A stretch of DNA of 64,000 nucleotides, from assembly GCA_024711025.1 (NCBI GenBank), contig JANJTP010000070.1:1-64000 (forward strand), written 5' to 3'. The notes below the pieces were generated by a model that had not been told where the DNA came from, did no database searches, and was given only the letters and a program-made list of their open reading frames with translations. The position numbers and the translations under genes were made by a program. This DNA is from Solirubrobacteraceae bacterium. Its GTDB lineage: Bacteria; Actinomycetota; Thermoleophilia; Solirubrobacterales; Solirubrobacteraceae. This document shows positions 36,756 to 44,464 of the stretch, piece after piece; within the stretch, counting starts at the first letter, position 1; the number at the start of each line of letters is the position of its first letter.

Positions 36756-38006
36756 TCAGCCGAGCTGCCCCAGCGCCTCACCGGCCCAGTCGAGGGCGTT
36801 GCGGTAGGAGCCGGCGAACGTCTGCAAGTAGAGCCCCCGCTCGTCGCAGGCCTCGAACTCCCCGCGCTCGAAGGCCAGCACGTCGGAGAGCAGGCGACCC
36901 TCGGGGCCGTCGTGGTCCAGCAGCGCACGCCGGGTCCGCTCGTCGAACGGCAGCTCGTCCAGCAGCTCGGTCAGCGGCGCCCCGAGCAGCGCGTCGACGA
37001 CCGAGAAGAGCCCGACCGTGAAGGCCCGGTCCGGCACCGCGATGCCGCGCTCCCCGGCCAGCAGCTCAGCCAGTCGCGCGCGGTGCAGCGCCGCGGCGAG
37101 CAGGTGGTTGGGCCGATCGGTGAGGTCCGCGATGACGAGCAGCATCGCCCAGCGGTGGACGGCCACCGTGCCCAGCAACGTCAGCGCCTCGCGGACGGTG
37201 CCGATCTCCCGGCGGACGCCGACGAACGCCGAGTTGACGAGCCGCACCAGCTTGTGGCTGAGGCCGGCGTCGCGGAGGATCACCCGCTCGAGCTCCTCGA
37301 AGCTCGCCTGCGCGGCCGGGTCGGCCAGCGCGGCCAGCGCACCGAGCTTGTGCGTCGGCGCGGAACGACCCGACCCGAGATCGGGCCTGGCGAAGAAGTA
37401 GCCCTGGAAGGCGTCGAAGCCGAGCCCGCGGCACATCTCGTACTCCTCGCGCGTCTCGACCTTCTCGGCGATCAGCCAGATGCCGCGACCGCGCAGGCGG
37501 GCGACGTGCTCGCGCAGGTCCGACTCGTCCATCGCACGGATGTCGAGCTTCACGATGCTCGCCAGCCCGACCAGCTTGTCGAGCTCCGGCCGCCAGCGGA
37601 AGTCGTCGAGCGCGAGCTGGAAGCCGGCATCGACCAGCTCCTCCAGCACGTCGAGCAGGGCGCGGTCCACGACCTGGCCCTCGATCAGCTCGAGGACGAC
37701 GCGGTCCGGCGGCAGCGGCAGCGGCCGCACCTGGAGCAGCAGGTCGCGGGTGACGTTGATGTAGGCGGGGCGGTCCCCGACCAGCTGCTGCAGCCCGATG
37801 TCCGCGATCGTGCGCACGATCACGCTGGAGCTCGCCGCCTCCGGGTCCTCGAGGGCGCTCGGCATCGACGGCGAGGTGGCCCGGTACAAGATCTCGAAGC
37901 CGACGACCCGCTCGGAGCGATCCAGGATCGGCTGGCGCGCGACGATCGCCCGCGGCGCCTGGTCGATGCTCGGGGGCGACGATCCGTGGGGCTCCGGCAA
38001 CGCCAT
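36756..38006 (-). CDS. EAL-HDOD domain protein (YuxH-like)
   Basis: This 416-aa protein has an N-terminal EAL-like domain in which EAL reads EIL (VVGFEILYRA), with LELIEGQVVD, LALDDFRW, VKLDIRA, IAEKVET and QGYFFARP. The C-terminal HDOD domain contains LSHKLVRLVNSAFVG and VHRWAMLLVIADL. The degenerate EAL site suggests cyclic di-GMP binding or scaffolding without hydrolysis. GAGAGGG adjoins ATG 38006. The sigma-28-like element ends 7 nt upstream, so it is likely part of the flagellar regulon. Confidence 0.88.
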   Translation of the reverse strand: MALPEPHGSSPPSIDQAPRAIVARQPILDRSERVVGFEILYRATSPSMPSALEDPEAASSSVIVRTIADIGLQQLVGDRPAYINVTRDLLLQVRPLPLPPDRVVLELIEGQVVDRALLDVLEELVDAGFQLALDDFRWRPELDKLVGLASIVKLDIRAMDESDLREHVARLRGRGIWLIAEKVETREEYEMCRGLGFDAFQGYFFARPDLGSGRSAPTHKLGALAALADPAAQASFEELERVILRDAGLSHKLVRLVNSAFVGVRREIGTVREALTLLGTVAVHRWAMLLVIADLTDRPNHLLAAALHRARLAELLAGERGIAVPDRAFTVGLFSVVDALLGAPLTELLDELPFDERTRRALLDHDGPEGRLLSDVLAFERGEFEACDERGLYLQTFAGSYRNALDWAGEALGQLG

Positions 38007-38013
38007 CCCTCTC

Positions 38014-38043
38014 GGTGATCGGCCCGTCCCGCGCGGGCTTGAA
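38014..38043 (-). promoter_or_regulatory. Sigma-28-like promoter, EAL-HDOD gene
   Basis: On the minus strand, TTCAAG (38038-38043), a 15-nt spacer, then CCGATCACC (38014-38022). It matches the flagellar sigma TAAA-N15/16-GCCGATAA pattern and other sites in this window. Only 7 nt separate it from the ATG. Confidence 0.7.
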
Positions 38044-38062
38044 CGCGCAGGACGGGAGCCGT

Positions 38063-38668
38063 TCAGACGAGCCGCACGTAGCCGATGGCCTCTCCGGGGC
38101 TGCGAACGCGCTGAGCGACGCGGTCGGAGCTGTTGCCCTCGATCGTCTGGATCCGGCCGTCGCCGAGGACTCCCTCGACCACCCCGATGTGCTCGTCGAA
38201 GACGATCAGGTCACCCGGCCGTGGCACCGCGCCCGTCGCGGGAAGCGCCTTGCCCGACCGCTGCGCCCAGGCGTACAGGGCGTCGACGCTGCCGAATCCC
38301 TCGCCGCCGTCGCCGAGCGGGGCACCCGCCTGCCGCGCCACCCAGGAGGTGAAGTAGGCGCACCAGGGTCCGACGCCGGAGCCGGCCGTCGCGGACCGGT
38401 ACGCGGCGATCCGCGGGGAGTCGTTCGAGCCAGGCGGCATCTCCGCCTGGCCGATCTCCCCCCGGGCGGCTCCGACGATGCGCGCCGCGGTGTCAGCCGA
38501 GCCGAAGAGCGCTCCGGGCGGGACGGCCTGCGCCTCGCGCAGCGCGGAAGCAAAGGCCGAGGGGGGCGCCGGCGGCCCGGCCGACCGGTCCGCAGACGGG
38601 GCCGCCGCGCCCCCTGCGAGCAGGGCGCTGATCTCCCGGACGCGCGCGAGCGTGACCTCGTAGCTCAT
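38063..38668 (-). CDS. CHAP-domain protein, probable flagellum-linked muralytic enzyme
   Basis: This 201-aa protein has a Pro/Ala-rich N-terminal half and a C-terminal CHAP-like amidase/endopeptidase domain: the Cys in VGPWCAYFTSWVARQAG, the His in VFDEHIGVVEGVL, and Asn in IEGNSSDRV. No signal peptide is evident. GGGGGAG adjoins ATG 38668, and a sigma-28-like element ends 7 nt upstream. Peptidoglycan opening for the flagellar rod is a reasonable inference. Confidence 0.82.
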   Translation of the reverse strand: MSYEVTLARVREISALLAGGAAAPSADRSAGPPAPPSAFASALREAQAVPPGALFGSADTAARIVGAARGEIGQAEMPPGSNDSPRIAAYRSATAGSGVGPWCAYFTSWVARQAGAPLGDGGEGFGSVDALYAWAQRSGKALPATGAVPRPGDLIVFDEHIGVVEGVLGDGRIQTIEGNSSDRVAQRVRSPGEAIGYVRLV

Positions 38669-38675
38669 CTCCCCC

Positions 38676-38705
38676 GGTGATCGGCGCCGGCGTCGTGGCC
38701 TTGAA
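38676..38705 (-). promoter_or_regulatory. Sigma-28-like promoter, CHAP gene
   Basis: On the minus strand, TTCAAG (38700-38705), a 15-nt spacer, then CCGATCACC (38676-38684), identical in both boxes to the EAL-HDOD site. Confidence 0.72.
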
Positions 38706-38711
38706 CGACGA

Positions 38712-38770
38712 CGGGCGGCCCGTAGGCCGCCCGCGCCCCTGTCGGTCCGGGCTCGTCCGTCCGCGAGCCC
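38712..38770 (-). terminator. Double hairpin downstream of flagellin
   Basis: GGGCTCG...CGAGCCC (38749-38770) is followed in transcription by CGGGCGGCC-CGTA-GGCCGCCCG (38712-38733), both with perfect arms. They lie 20-80 nt after the flagellin stop and likely end that transcript. The -35 box of the CHAP promoter begins 6 nt from the second hairpin. Confidence 0.65.
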
Positions 38771-38790
38771 GTGCCGTCTTGTGCTCCCCC

Positions 38791-39588
38791 TTACCGCAGG
38801 AGGGAAAGGACCGCCTGCGGGGCCTGGTTGGCCTGCGCCAGCATGCTCGTGCCGGCCTGCTGGAGGATGGAGTACTTGGTGAACTCGACCATCTCGGACG
38901 CCATGTCGACGTCGCGGATCCGGCTCTCCGAGGAGGTGAGGTTCTCCTGGTAGGTGCGGACGTTGTTCAGCGTGTGCTCGAGCCGGTTCTGGACGGCGCC
39001 GAACGTGCCGCGCATGTCGCTGACCTTGCCGATCGCCGTGTCGATCGCCGCGATCGCGGTCGCGGTCGTGACGTCCATCGTGGCGCCGACGGCCGCGCCG
39101 AGCGACGAGGTGGCCGCCGTGATCGTGTCGCCGCTGTTCGCGCCGACCTGGAAGGTGATCGTCGATGCCGCGTCCAGCAGCTTGATGCCGTTGAACTGGG
39201 CGCCCTTGCCGATGCGGTCGATCTCGCTCCAGAGCTGCCCCGCCTCGGTGGTGATCGCCGCCTTGTCGCTTGTCGAGAGCGTGCCGTTCTGGGCCTGCAC
39301 GGCGAGGTCGCGGACGCGCTGGAGCATTGCGTGGACCTCGTTCAGCGAGCCCTCCGCGGTCTGCACGAGGGACACGCCGTCCTGAGCGTTGCGCTCGGCC
39401 TGCTTGAGGCCCCTGATCTGGCTGCGAAGCTTCTCGCTGATCGCCAGGCCGGCGGCGTCGTCCGCGGCCCGGTTGATCCGCTGACCGGAGCTGAGCCGCT
39501 CCATCGCCTTGGCGACCTTGTCGCTCGTGCCGACCAGCTGGCGGTGAGCGTTGAACGCCTCGACGTTGTTGTTGATGCGCAGGGACAT
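38791..39588 (-). CDS. fliC: Flagellin
   Basis: This 265-aa filament subunit has a conserved N-terminal D0/D1 (MSLRINNNVEAFNAHRQL, MERLSSGQRINRAADDAAG, LAISEKLRSQIRGL) and C-terminal D1/D0 (LEHTLNNVRTYQENLTSSES, MLAQANQAPQAVLSLLR). The centre (about 140-190) is short, so the outer D2/D3 domains are nearly absent. ATG 39588 has GGAGG 8 nt upstream. It has its own sigma-28-like promoter and a long 5' leader with a hairpin. fliD, fliS and fliW are not nearby. Confidence 0.97.
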   Translation of the reverse strand: MSLRINNNVEAFNAHRQLVGTSDKVAKAMERLSSGQRINRAADDAAGLAISEKLRSQIRGLKQAERNAQDGVSLVQTAEGSLNEVHAMLQRVRDLAVQAQNGTLSTSDKAAITTEAGQLWSEIDRIGKGAQFNGIKLLDAASTITFQVGANSGDTITAATSSLGAAVGATMDVTTATAIAAIDTAIGKVSDMRGTFGAVQNRLEHTLNNVRTYQENLTSSESRIRDVDMASEMVEFTKYSILQQAGTSMLAQANQAPQAVLSLLR

Positions 39589-39625
39589 GCCGTGTTCCTC
39601 CTTGGAAGACGTGTCGTTTGGTCCC

Positions 39626-39646
39626 GGAGCGACTCCTTGTCGCTCC
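39626..39646 (-). promoter_or_regulatory. Hairpin in flagellin mRNA leader
   Basis: In the minus-strand transcript GGAGCGAC-AAGGA-GTCGCTCC forms a perfect 8-bp stem whose loop and first stem base read AAGGAG, the same core as the true ribosome site downstream. It could be a decoy or a post-transcriptional control site. Confidence 0.5.
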
Positions 39647-39652
39647 CGCCGG

Positions 39653-39682
39653 GGTGATCGGCCGCGGCGCATGAACCTTGAG
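39653..39682 (-). promoter_or_regulatory. Sigma-28-like promoter, flagellin
   Basis: On the minus strand, CTCAAG (39677-39682), a 15-nt spacer, then CCGATCACC (39653-39661). It gives a leader of about 60 nt before the flagellin ATG. Confidence 0.78.
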
Positions 39683-39720
39683 GAAGATCTTGCGGCACTC
39701 GCCGATGGGCGCGGAGACGC

Positions 39721-39903
39721 TCAGGCGCGGATGTCGATCCCCTCGGCCGGTGGCGGCTCATCGGCACGCAAAGCGCGCTCGCGGCGGCGCCGCTCGCGCT
39801 CCCGGGCCTCGCGCTCGCGCTCGCGCTCGGCCGGCGTGAGGATCCGGATCGGCGGCACGGCGGGTGGGCCCCCGCGCGCCACCGGCGGCACGGGCTCGGT
39901 CAT
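39721..39903 (-). CDS. Small charged protein at end of fli operon
   Basis: This 60-aa protein starts at ATG 39903, overlapping the upstream gene by 4 nt, with GGGAG upstream. It is Pro-rich at the N-terminus and contains a long Glu/Arg helix (EREREREARERERRRRERAL). No family is recognised. Its coupling to pilZ and a membrane protein suggests a flagellar accessory role. Confidence 0.6.
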   Translation of the reverse strand: MTEPVPPVARGGPPAVPPIRILTPAEREREREARERERRRRERALRADEPPPAEGIDIRA

Positions 39904-40271
39904 CGGCCGCTCCCGTTGCGAGCATCGCCGGCGGCGGCCGCCGCGGCGGCGGCGATGCGTTCCGCACGCTCACGGCCGCGCTCGGCGAGCAGTCGACCGG
40001 CCGCGCGCGCCTCGGCGACGACGAGATGCCGCGCCACCTGTAGCGCGAGCGCCCAGCAGACGAGGTAGCCGGCCGCACCCGCGACCAGTGCCCGCAGGCC
40101 GACGTCGAAGTCGGAGAGCCCCGCCCGGCTTGCCAGGATGGCCGTCACGACCAGCGCGAGCAGCCCCCCTGCCGCCTTCGCGCGCCGTACGGCAGAAGCC
40201 GCCCTCGGGTGCGCGGCGACGCTCATCGCCGTCGAATCCGGCGGAGGATCCGGGTTTGCCGAGCCCGCCAC
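39900..40271 (-). CDS. Small membrane protein in fli operon
   Basis: This protein of up to 123 aa (GTG 40271, or ATG 40226 starting MSVAAHPR) has two hydrophobic segments (about 34-50 and 60-82) and an Ala/Arg-rich helical tail. It begins 1 nt after the pilZ stop and overlaps the next gene. No family recognised; its operon position implies a motility-related role. Confidence 0.65.
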   Translation of the reverse strand: MAGSANPDPPPDSTAMSVAAHPRAASAVRRAKAAGGLLALVVTAILASRAGLSDFDVGLRALVAGAAGYLVCWALALQVARHLVVAEARAAGRLLAERGRERAERIAAAAAAAAGDARNGSGR

Positions 40272-40272
40272 C

Positions 40273-40872
40273 TCAGCCCCCCCGCGCCATTCGGCGCGCC
40301 TGGCGCTGGCGGGCGAAGGCGAAGCGCACGAGGCGCTCGCGATCGGAGTCCGCGATCACCGTGAACATCATGGCCCGTGCGCCGCGACCCCCGGTCCGGA
40401 CGCACTCCGCGAGCGCCTCGACGGGCGCCGCATCGCGATCGAGCAAGAGCGCGAGCCAGGCCGCGTCACCGACCCGCAGTGCGGTCGGGCCGGCGAGGAG
40501 CGCGCCCCCCGCGCTCACGTCGCGGGTCAGCGTGCGCAGCTCCAGGTCCGGCCGATCCACGAGACGAACCTCGACATCAAGTGTCGCGTCGACGCGTACG
40601 TGCCGCCGGCGCTGGACCACTTCGTCGGCCCCGGCGGACTCGATGAGCAGTGCTCCGGCGCCGTCGTCGGAGACGACCCGGCCGGGCCTGCGCACCTGGC
40701 CCGCCGGCGTCGCGAAGGCGATCGCGACCGGCTGCCCGGACGGCAGCGGTGCGCCGGGAGCGGCAACCAGGACGAGCTCGCAGGAGGTCGCGGAGCACGC
40801 CGTCAGGCGCGCGGCGTGGCTGCCGGAGGGAAGCATCAGCGTCACGGACTGTCCGGGCCGCAGCTCGATCAT
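40273..40872 (-). CDS. PilZ-domain cyclic di-GMP effector (YcgR-like)
   Basis: This 199-aa protein has an N-terminal YcgR-like barrel and a C-terminal PilZ domain with the ligand motif QRRRHVRVDA and DVSAGGALL. It overlaps flhF by 4 nt in the export operon. A brake or flagellar-motor regulator responding to cyclic di-GMP is likely, given the GGDEF and EAL proteins nearby. Confidence 0.9.
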   Translation of the reverse strand: MIELRPGQSVTLMLPSGSHAARLTACSATSCELVLVAAPGAPLPSGQPVAIAFATPAGQVRRPGRVVSDDGAGALLIESAGADEVVQRRRHVRVDATLDVEVRLVDRPDLELRTLTRDVSAGGALLAGPTALRVGDAAWLALLLDRDAAPVEALAECVRTGGRGARAMMFTVIADSDRERLVRFAFARQRQARRMARGG

Positions 40873-42386
40873 CTCAACAGCAGAGCGACTGCAGCGACGG
40901 GATCGGCGACGTCGAGGCCACCCTCGAGCGAAACGCCCTCGGCCAGCAGCGAGAGCGGCGGCCCGCCCGTCATCGAGGGCTCGATCGCAGCGCCGGCGAG
41001 CAGCGTCTCGTCGAGGTGGGTTATCGCCAGCGCCGCCGGCTTCAGCGGCCCGAAGCCCTCCATCAGCACGTGCGCCGCGCTCGCGCCGAGCGTTCCCGGC
41101 ACGCAGAGCTGGACCTCGGCGCGAAGCTTGGCGAGATCGGCTGCCAGCTCACCGACCCCGGCCGCGTCGACGGGAGAGACGGAGGTCGTGTCGACGAGAA
41201 CGAGGGCATCCGGTCCGGCCCCCTCGATCAGCTTCCGGGCAGCGGCGGCCGTCTTGGCGACATCGACCGGGATCTCGAACGGCGAGAGCAGCGCTGCGAG
41301 ACGCTCGCCGCCGTCGACGGGGCGCAGCGCGATCACGGCGACCGGCTGGTCGCTGCGCGTGGCGTAGGCGCGGGCCAGCCGGGCGACGGTCAGCGTCTTG
41401 CCCACGCCGCCGGCGCCGGCGAAGGCGATGACGGCGCCGCCGCGTGCACGCAGCGGCTGGACCGCCACGCGGCGCGCGAGCGCGCGGCGCACGAGCCGCC
41501 GAAGCTGGCGCGGGGTGCCGAAAGGCAGCAGATGGGTGACGGTCTCGGCGACGACGGCCGCCGCGAGCGCCGGGCTCAGCCCCCCTTCGACGAGGGCGGC
41601 CTCGAGGGCGTCGGCGGCGGCAGGACGGCGACCGGCGAGCTCGACGGCGACCGGTGCTTCCGGCTCCGCGACCAGATCGATGGCAACCCCCACCTCCCGC
41701 TCGACCGCCGACCCGACGGCAACCCCCACCTCCCGCTCGACCGCCGACCCGACGGCAACCCCCACCTCCCGCTCGACCGCCGGCCCGACGGCAACCCCCA
41801 CCTCCCGCTCGTCCGCCGGCTCCGCCGCGCCGACGTCGGGATCGAGCGTCGCCGGCAGCAGCGCCTGGGCCTCCGCGACCGCGAGCTGGTCGGCGAACGG
41901 CGACGCGGAGGCGACCAGGGCGCGGACGACCGGCGCGCGCATGCCCTCGTCGATCGCCTCCGCGGCCTCGCTGCGAACCGCCGAGGCATCTGCCCACGAG
42001 GACCCGGAGCCGAGATCGCCGAACGCCTCGCCGGACGGACCGCCGGAACCCAGATCGTCGAACGCCTCACCGGACGAACCGCCGGAACCCAGATCGCCGA
42101 ACGCCTCGCCGGACGAACCGCCGGAACCCAGATCGCCGAACCCCTCGCCGCCCCGACCGCCGGAGCCGAGATCGTCGTAGGTGTCCACGCGCGGCGCCCC
42201 GGCGCGGGCCTCGACCTCGATGCAGCGGCGCTGGAAGAACCCGGCGATCCCGCCGGTGACCCCGTCGCGGCGGCGCAGGACGACGGCGTCGGGACCGAGC
42301 CGCTCGCGGATCTGGGGCAGCAGGTCCTCCAGGCTGCGGCCGCGGAACAGCGTGATGTCGTTCTGGATGTGGGCTGCGGTGCTCAT
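40869..42386 (-). CDS. flhF: Flagellar GTPase FlhF with repeat linker
   Basis: This 505-aa SRP-type GTPase specifies flagellar placement and number. The N-terminal basic B domain (about 1-65, DITLFRGRSLEDLLPQIRER) is followed by two low-complexity repeat blocks: DLGSGGSSGEAF units (72-129) and EREVGVAVGSAV units (192-235). The G domain has P-loop AGAGGVGKT (324-332), LVDTTSVSP in place of DTxGR, and ITHLDE in place of TKLDE. ATG 42386 overlaps flhA. FlhG/YlxH is not in the window. Confidence 0.9.
   Translation of the reverse strand: MSTAAHIQNDITLFRGRSLEDLLPQIRERLGPDAVVLRRRDGVTGGIAGFFQRRCIEVEARAGAPRVDTYDDLGSGGRGGEGFGDLGSGGSSGEAFGDLGSGGSSGEAFDDLGSGGPSGEAFGDLGSGSSWADASAVRSEAAEAIDEGMRAPVVRALVASASPFADQLAVAEAQALLPATLDPDVGAAEPADEREVGVAVGPAVEREVGVAVGSAVEREVGVAVGSAVEREVGVAIDLVAEPEAPVAVELAGRRPAAADALEAALVEGGLSPALAAAVVAETVTHLLPFGTPRQLRRLVRRALARRVAVQPLRARGGAVIAFAGAGGVGKTLTVARLARAYATRSDQPVAVIALRPVDGGERLAALLSPFEIPVDVAKTAAAARKLIEGAGPDALVLVDTTSVSPVDAAGVGELAADLAKLRAEVQLCVPGTLGASAAHVLMEGFGPLKPAALAITHLDETLLAGAAIEPSMTGGPPLSLLAEGVSLEGGLDVADPVAAVALLLR
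41682..41813. repeat. 36-bp in-frame repeats, flhF block 2
   Basis: About four near-identical 36-bp units (each containing ACCCCCACCTCCCGCTCG) encode the EREVGVAVGSAV repeats of FlhF. Being multiples of 12 codons, copy-number changes would keep the frame. Confidence 0.9.
42000..42173. repeat. 36-bp in-frame repeats, flhF block 1
   Basis: About five degenerate 36-bp units (each containing CCGGAACCCAGATCG or a close variant) encode the DLGSGGSSGEAF repeats. It is independent in sequence from block 2. Confidence 0.88.
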
Positions 42387-44464
42387 GCTGGAACGGAGAC
42401 TCCGAGGTCGATGACGGCCAGGGTCTCGACCCGGACTCCGGGCACGATCTCCTGGTAGGCGCATACGGGAAGCTGGGGAAGGCTCTGCTCGCAGAGCCGG
42501 CGCAGGTGGCGGCGGACGCGGCCGGCGCACAGCAGGACGGGCCGGCGACCGGCGGCGATGCCCTGCTCGAATCGCTCGGAGGCCGCGCGGACGAGCTCCT
42601 CGGCGCGGGCGGGGTCGAGCGCGAGCAGCTCGCCATCCGGCGTCTGGACGATCGCGGCGGCGAGCTCCTGCTCGAGTGCCGGGTCGAGCGTGAGCGCGCG
42701 CAGCCGCTGGTCGGCGTCCACGTGCGGCGCGCAGATCGCCCGTCCGAGGGCCTGGCGGGCGTACTCCGCGAGGACCACCGGGTCGCGGGTGAGGCGCGCC
42801 TTGTCGCCCGCCGCCTCGACGATCGCGCCGAGGTCGCGGATCGACAGGCCCTCGCGCAGCAGCGCCTGCAGCACGCGCTGGATCTCCCCGACCGTGAGCA
42901 CGTCGGGCACGACCTCGTCGACCACGGCGGCGTTGACCTCCTTGAGGCGGTCGAGCAGCTGGCGCGTCTCCTGACGCGTGAGCAGGTCCGCTGCGTGTGT
43001 GCGGATCGTCTCCGTGAGGTGGGTGACGACGACCGACTCTCCGTCGACGACCGTGTAGCCGAGCGCCTCGGCCTCGGCGCGCTGGGCTTCGGCGATCCAG
43101 ATCGCAGGAAGGCCGAAGGCGGGCTCCGTCGTCGCGACCCCGGTGAGCCGGCCGACGGCGTCGCCGGGATCCATCGCGAGATGGTGGCCGGGCAGCAGGC
43201 GCCCGCGCGCCACGTCGGCACCGCGGACGCGCACCGTGTACTCGTGCGAGTCCAGGGCGACGTCGTCGCGGATGCGCACCGGCGAGACGACGACCCCGAG
43301 CTCGGAGGCGATCTGGCGGCGGATGACGCCGACGCGCTGCAGGAGCGCACCGCCGGAGGACCCGTCGACCATCGGCACCAGGCCGAAGCCGATCGTGAGC
43401 TCCAGCGGGTCGAGCTGCAGCGCGCCCATCGCGGCGTCCCCGCCGGCGGGCAGCTCGGGAGCCGCCGCCGCGCGCTCCCGCGCCTCGGGCTCGGGACGAT
43501 GCAGGGCCCCGCCCTCGCGCAGCGCGCGGCCGAGCGCGAACAGGCCGCCGCCGATCAACAGGAACGGCAGCGTCGGCAGTCCCGGCACCAGCCCGAAGGC
43601 GCAGATCACGCTGCCGGCGACCAGCGGCGCCTTCCGCTGGCGCAGGATCTGGCCGGCGATGTCCTTGCCCAGGTCGCGGTCGGATGCCGACCGGGTGACG
43701 ATGATCCCGGTGGCGACCGAGATCAGCAGCGCCGGGATCTGCGCGGCGAGGCCGTCGCCCACCGTGAGCAGCGAGAAGTGCTGTGCCGCCTCGCCGAACG
43801 GCATCTTCTGCTGGAGGACGCCGACGACGATCCCTCCGAGGAGATTGATCAGCGTGATCAGCACGGCCGCGATCGCATCGCCCTTGACGAACTTCGAGGC
43901 GCCGTCCATCGCGCCGTAGAAGTCCGCCTCGCGCGAGATCTCCGAGCGGCGCTGCCGAGCCTCCTCGTCGGTGATCTGACCGGCGTTGAGATCGGCGTCG
44001 ATCGCCATCTGCTTGCCGGGCATCGCGTCGAGGGTGAACCGCGCCGCGACCTCGGCGACGCGCCCGGCACCGTTCGTCACGACGACGAACTGGATGACGA
44101 TCAGCACCAGGAAGATGACCAGGCCCACGACCACGTTGCCGCCCACGACGAAGTCGCCGAACGCCTTGACGACGTGCCCGGCATCGCCCTCCAGCAGGAT
44201 CAGGCGCGTCACGGCGACGTTGATCGCCAGCCGGAAGAGCGTCGTCAGCAGCAGAAGGCTGGGGAACGAGCTGAAGTCGAGCGCTTTGCCCACGTACATC
44301 GTCGCCACGACGACGGCCAGCGCCACCGAGATGTTCAGCGTGATGAAGAGGTCGAGCAGCAGCGGCGGCAGCGGCACGATCATCATCACGACGACGAGCA
44401 CGACCGCCCCCGCGGCCAGCAGATCGGTGTTGCGGCTCAGGCTCCGCAGCAGGGATGCGTTCAT
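42383..44464 (-). CDS. flhA: Flagellar export gate protein FlhA
   Basis: This 693-aa export gate subunit has eight N-terminal membrane helices with the FHIPEP-type region (AARFTLDAMPGKQMAIDADL, ADFYGAMDGASKFVKGDAIA) and a cytoplasmic C-terminal domain (HEYTVRVRGADVARGRLLPG, LTRQETRQLLDRLKEVNAAV). Start and stop overlap flhB and flhF by 4 nt each. The longer same-frame extension to 45877 is antisense to nothing useful and overlaps flhB, so it is rejected. Confidence 0.97.
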   Translation of the reverse strand: MNASLLRSLSRNTDLLAAGAVVLVVVMMIVPLPPLLLDLFITLNISVALAVVVATMYVGKALDFSSFPSLLLLTTLFRLAINVAVTRLILLEGDAGHVVKAFGDFVVGGNVVVGLVIFLVLIVIQFVVVTNGAGRVAEVAARFTLDAMPGKQMAIDADLNAGQITDEEARQRRSEISREADFYGAMDGASKFVKGDAIAAVLITLINLLGGIVVGVLQQKMPFGEAAQHFSLLTVGDGLAAQIPALLISVATGIIVTRSASDRDLGKDIAGQILRQRKAPLVAGSVICAFGLVPGLPTLPFLLIGGGLFALGRALREGGALHRPEPEARERAAAAPELPAGGDAAMGALQLDPLELTIGFGLVPMVDGSSGGALLQRVGVIRRQIASELGVVVSPVRIRDDVALDSHEYTVRVRGADVARGRLLPGHHLAMDPGDAVGRLTGVATTEPAFGLPAIWIAEAQRAEAEALGYTVVDGESVVVTHLTETIRTHAADLLTRQETRQLLDRLKEVNAAVVDEVVPDVLTVGEIQRVLQALLREGLSIRDLGAIVEAAGDKARLTRDPVVLAEYARQALGRAICAPHVDADQRLRALTLDPALEQELAAAIVQTPDGELLALDPARAEELVRAASERFEQGIAAGRRPVLLCAGRVRRHLRRLCEQSLPQLPVCAYQEIVPGVRVETLAVIDLGVSVPA

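Noticed and set aside
38791-39672. Longer flagellin starting at 39672
   Set aside because: The added residues cover the promoter and leader; ATG 39588 has GGAGG and begins the conserved flagellin N-terminus.
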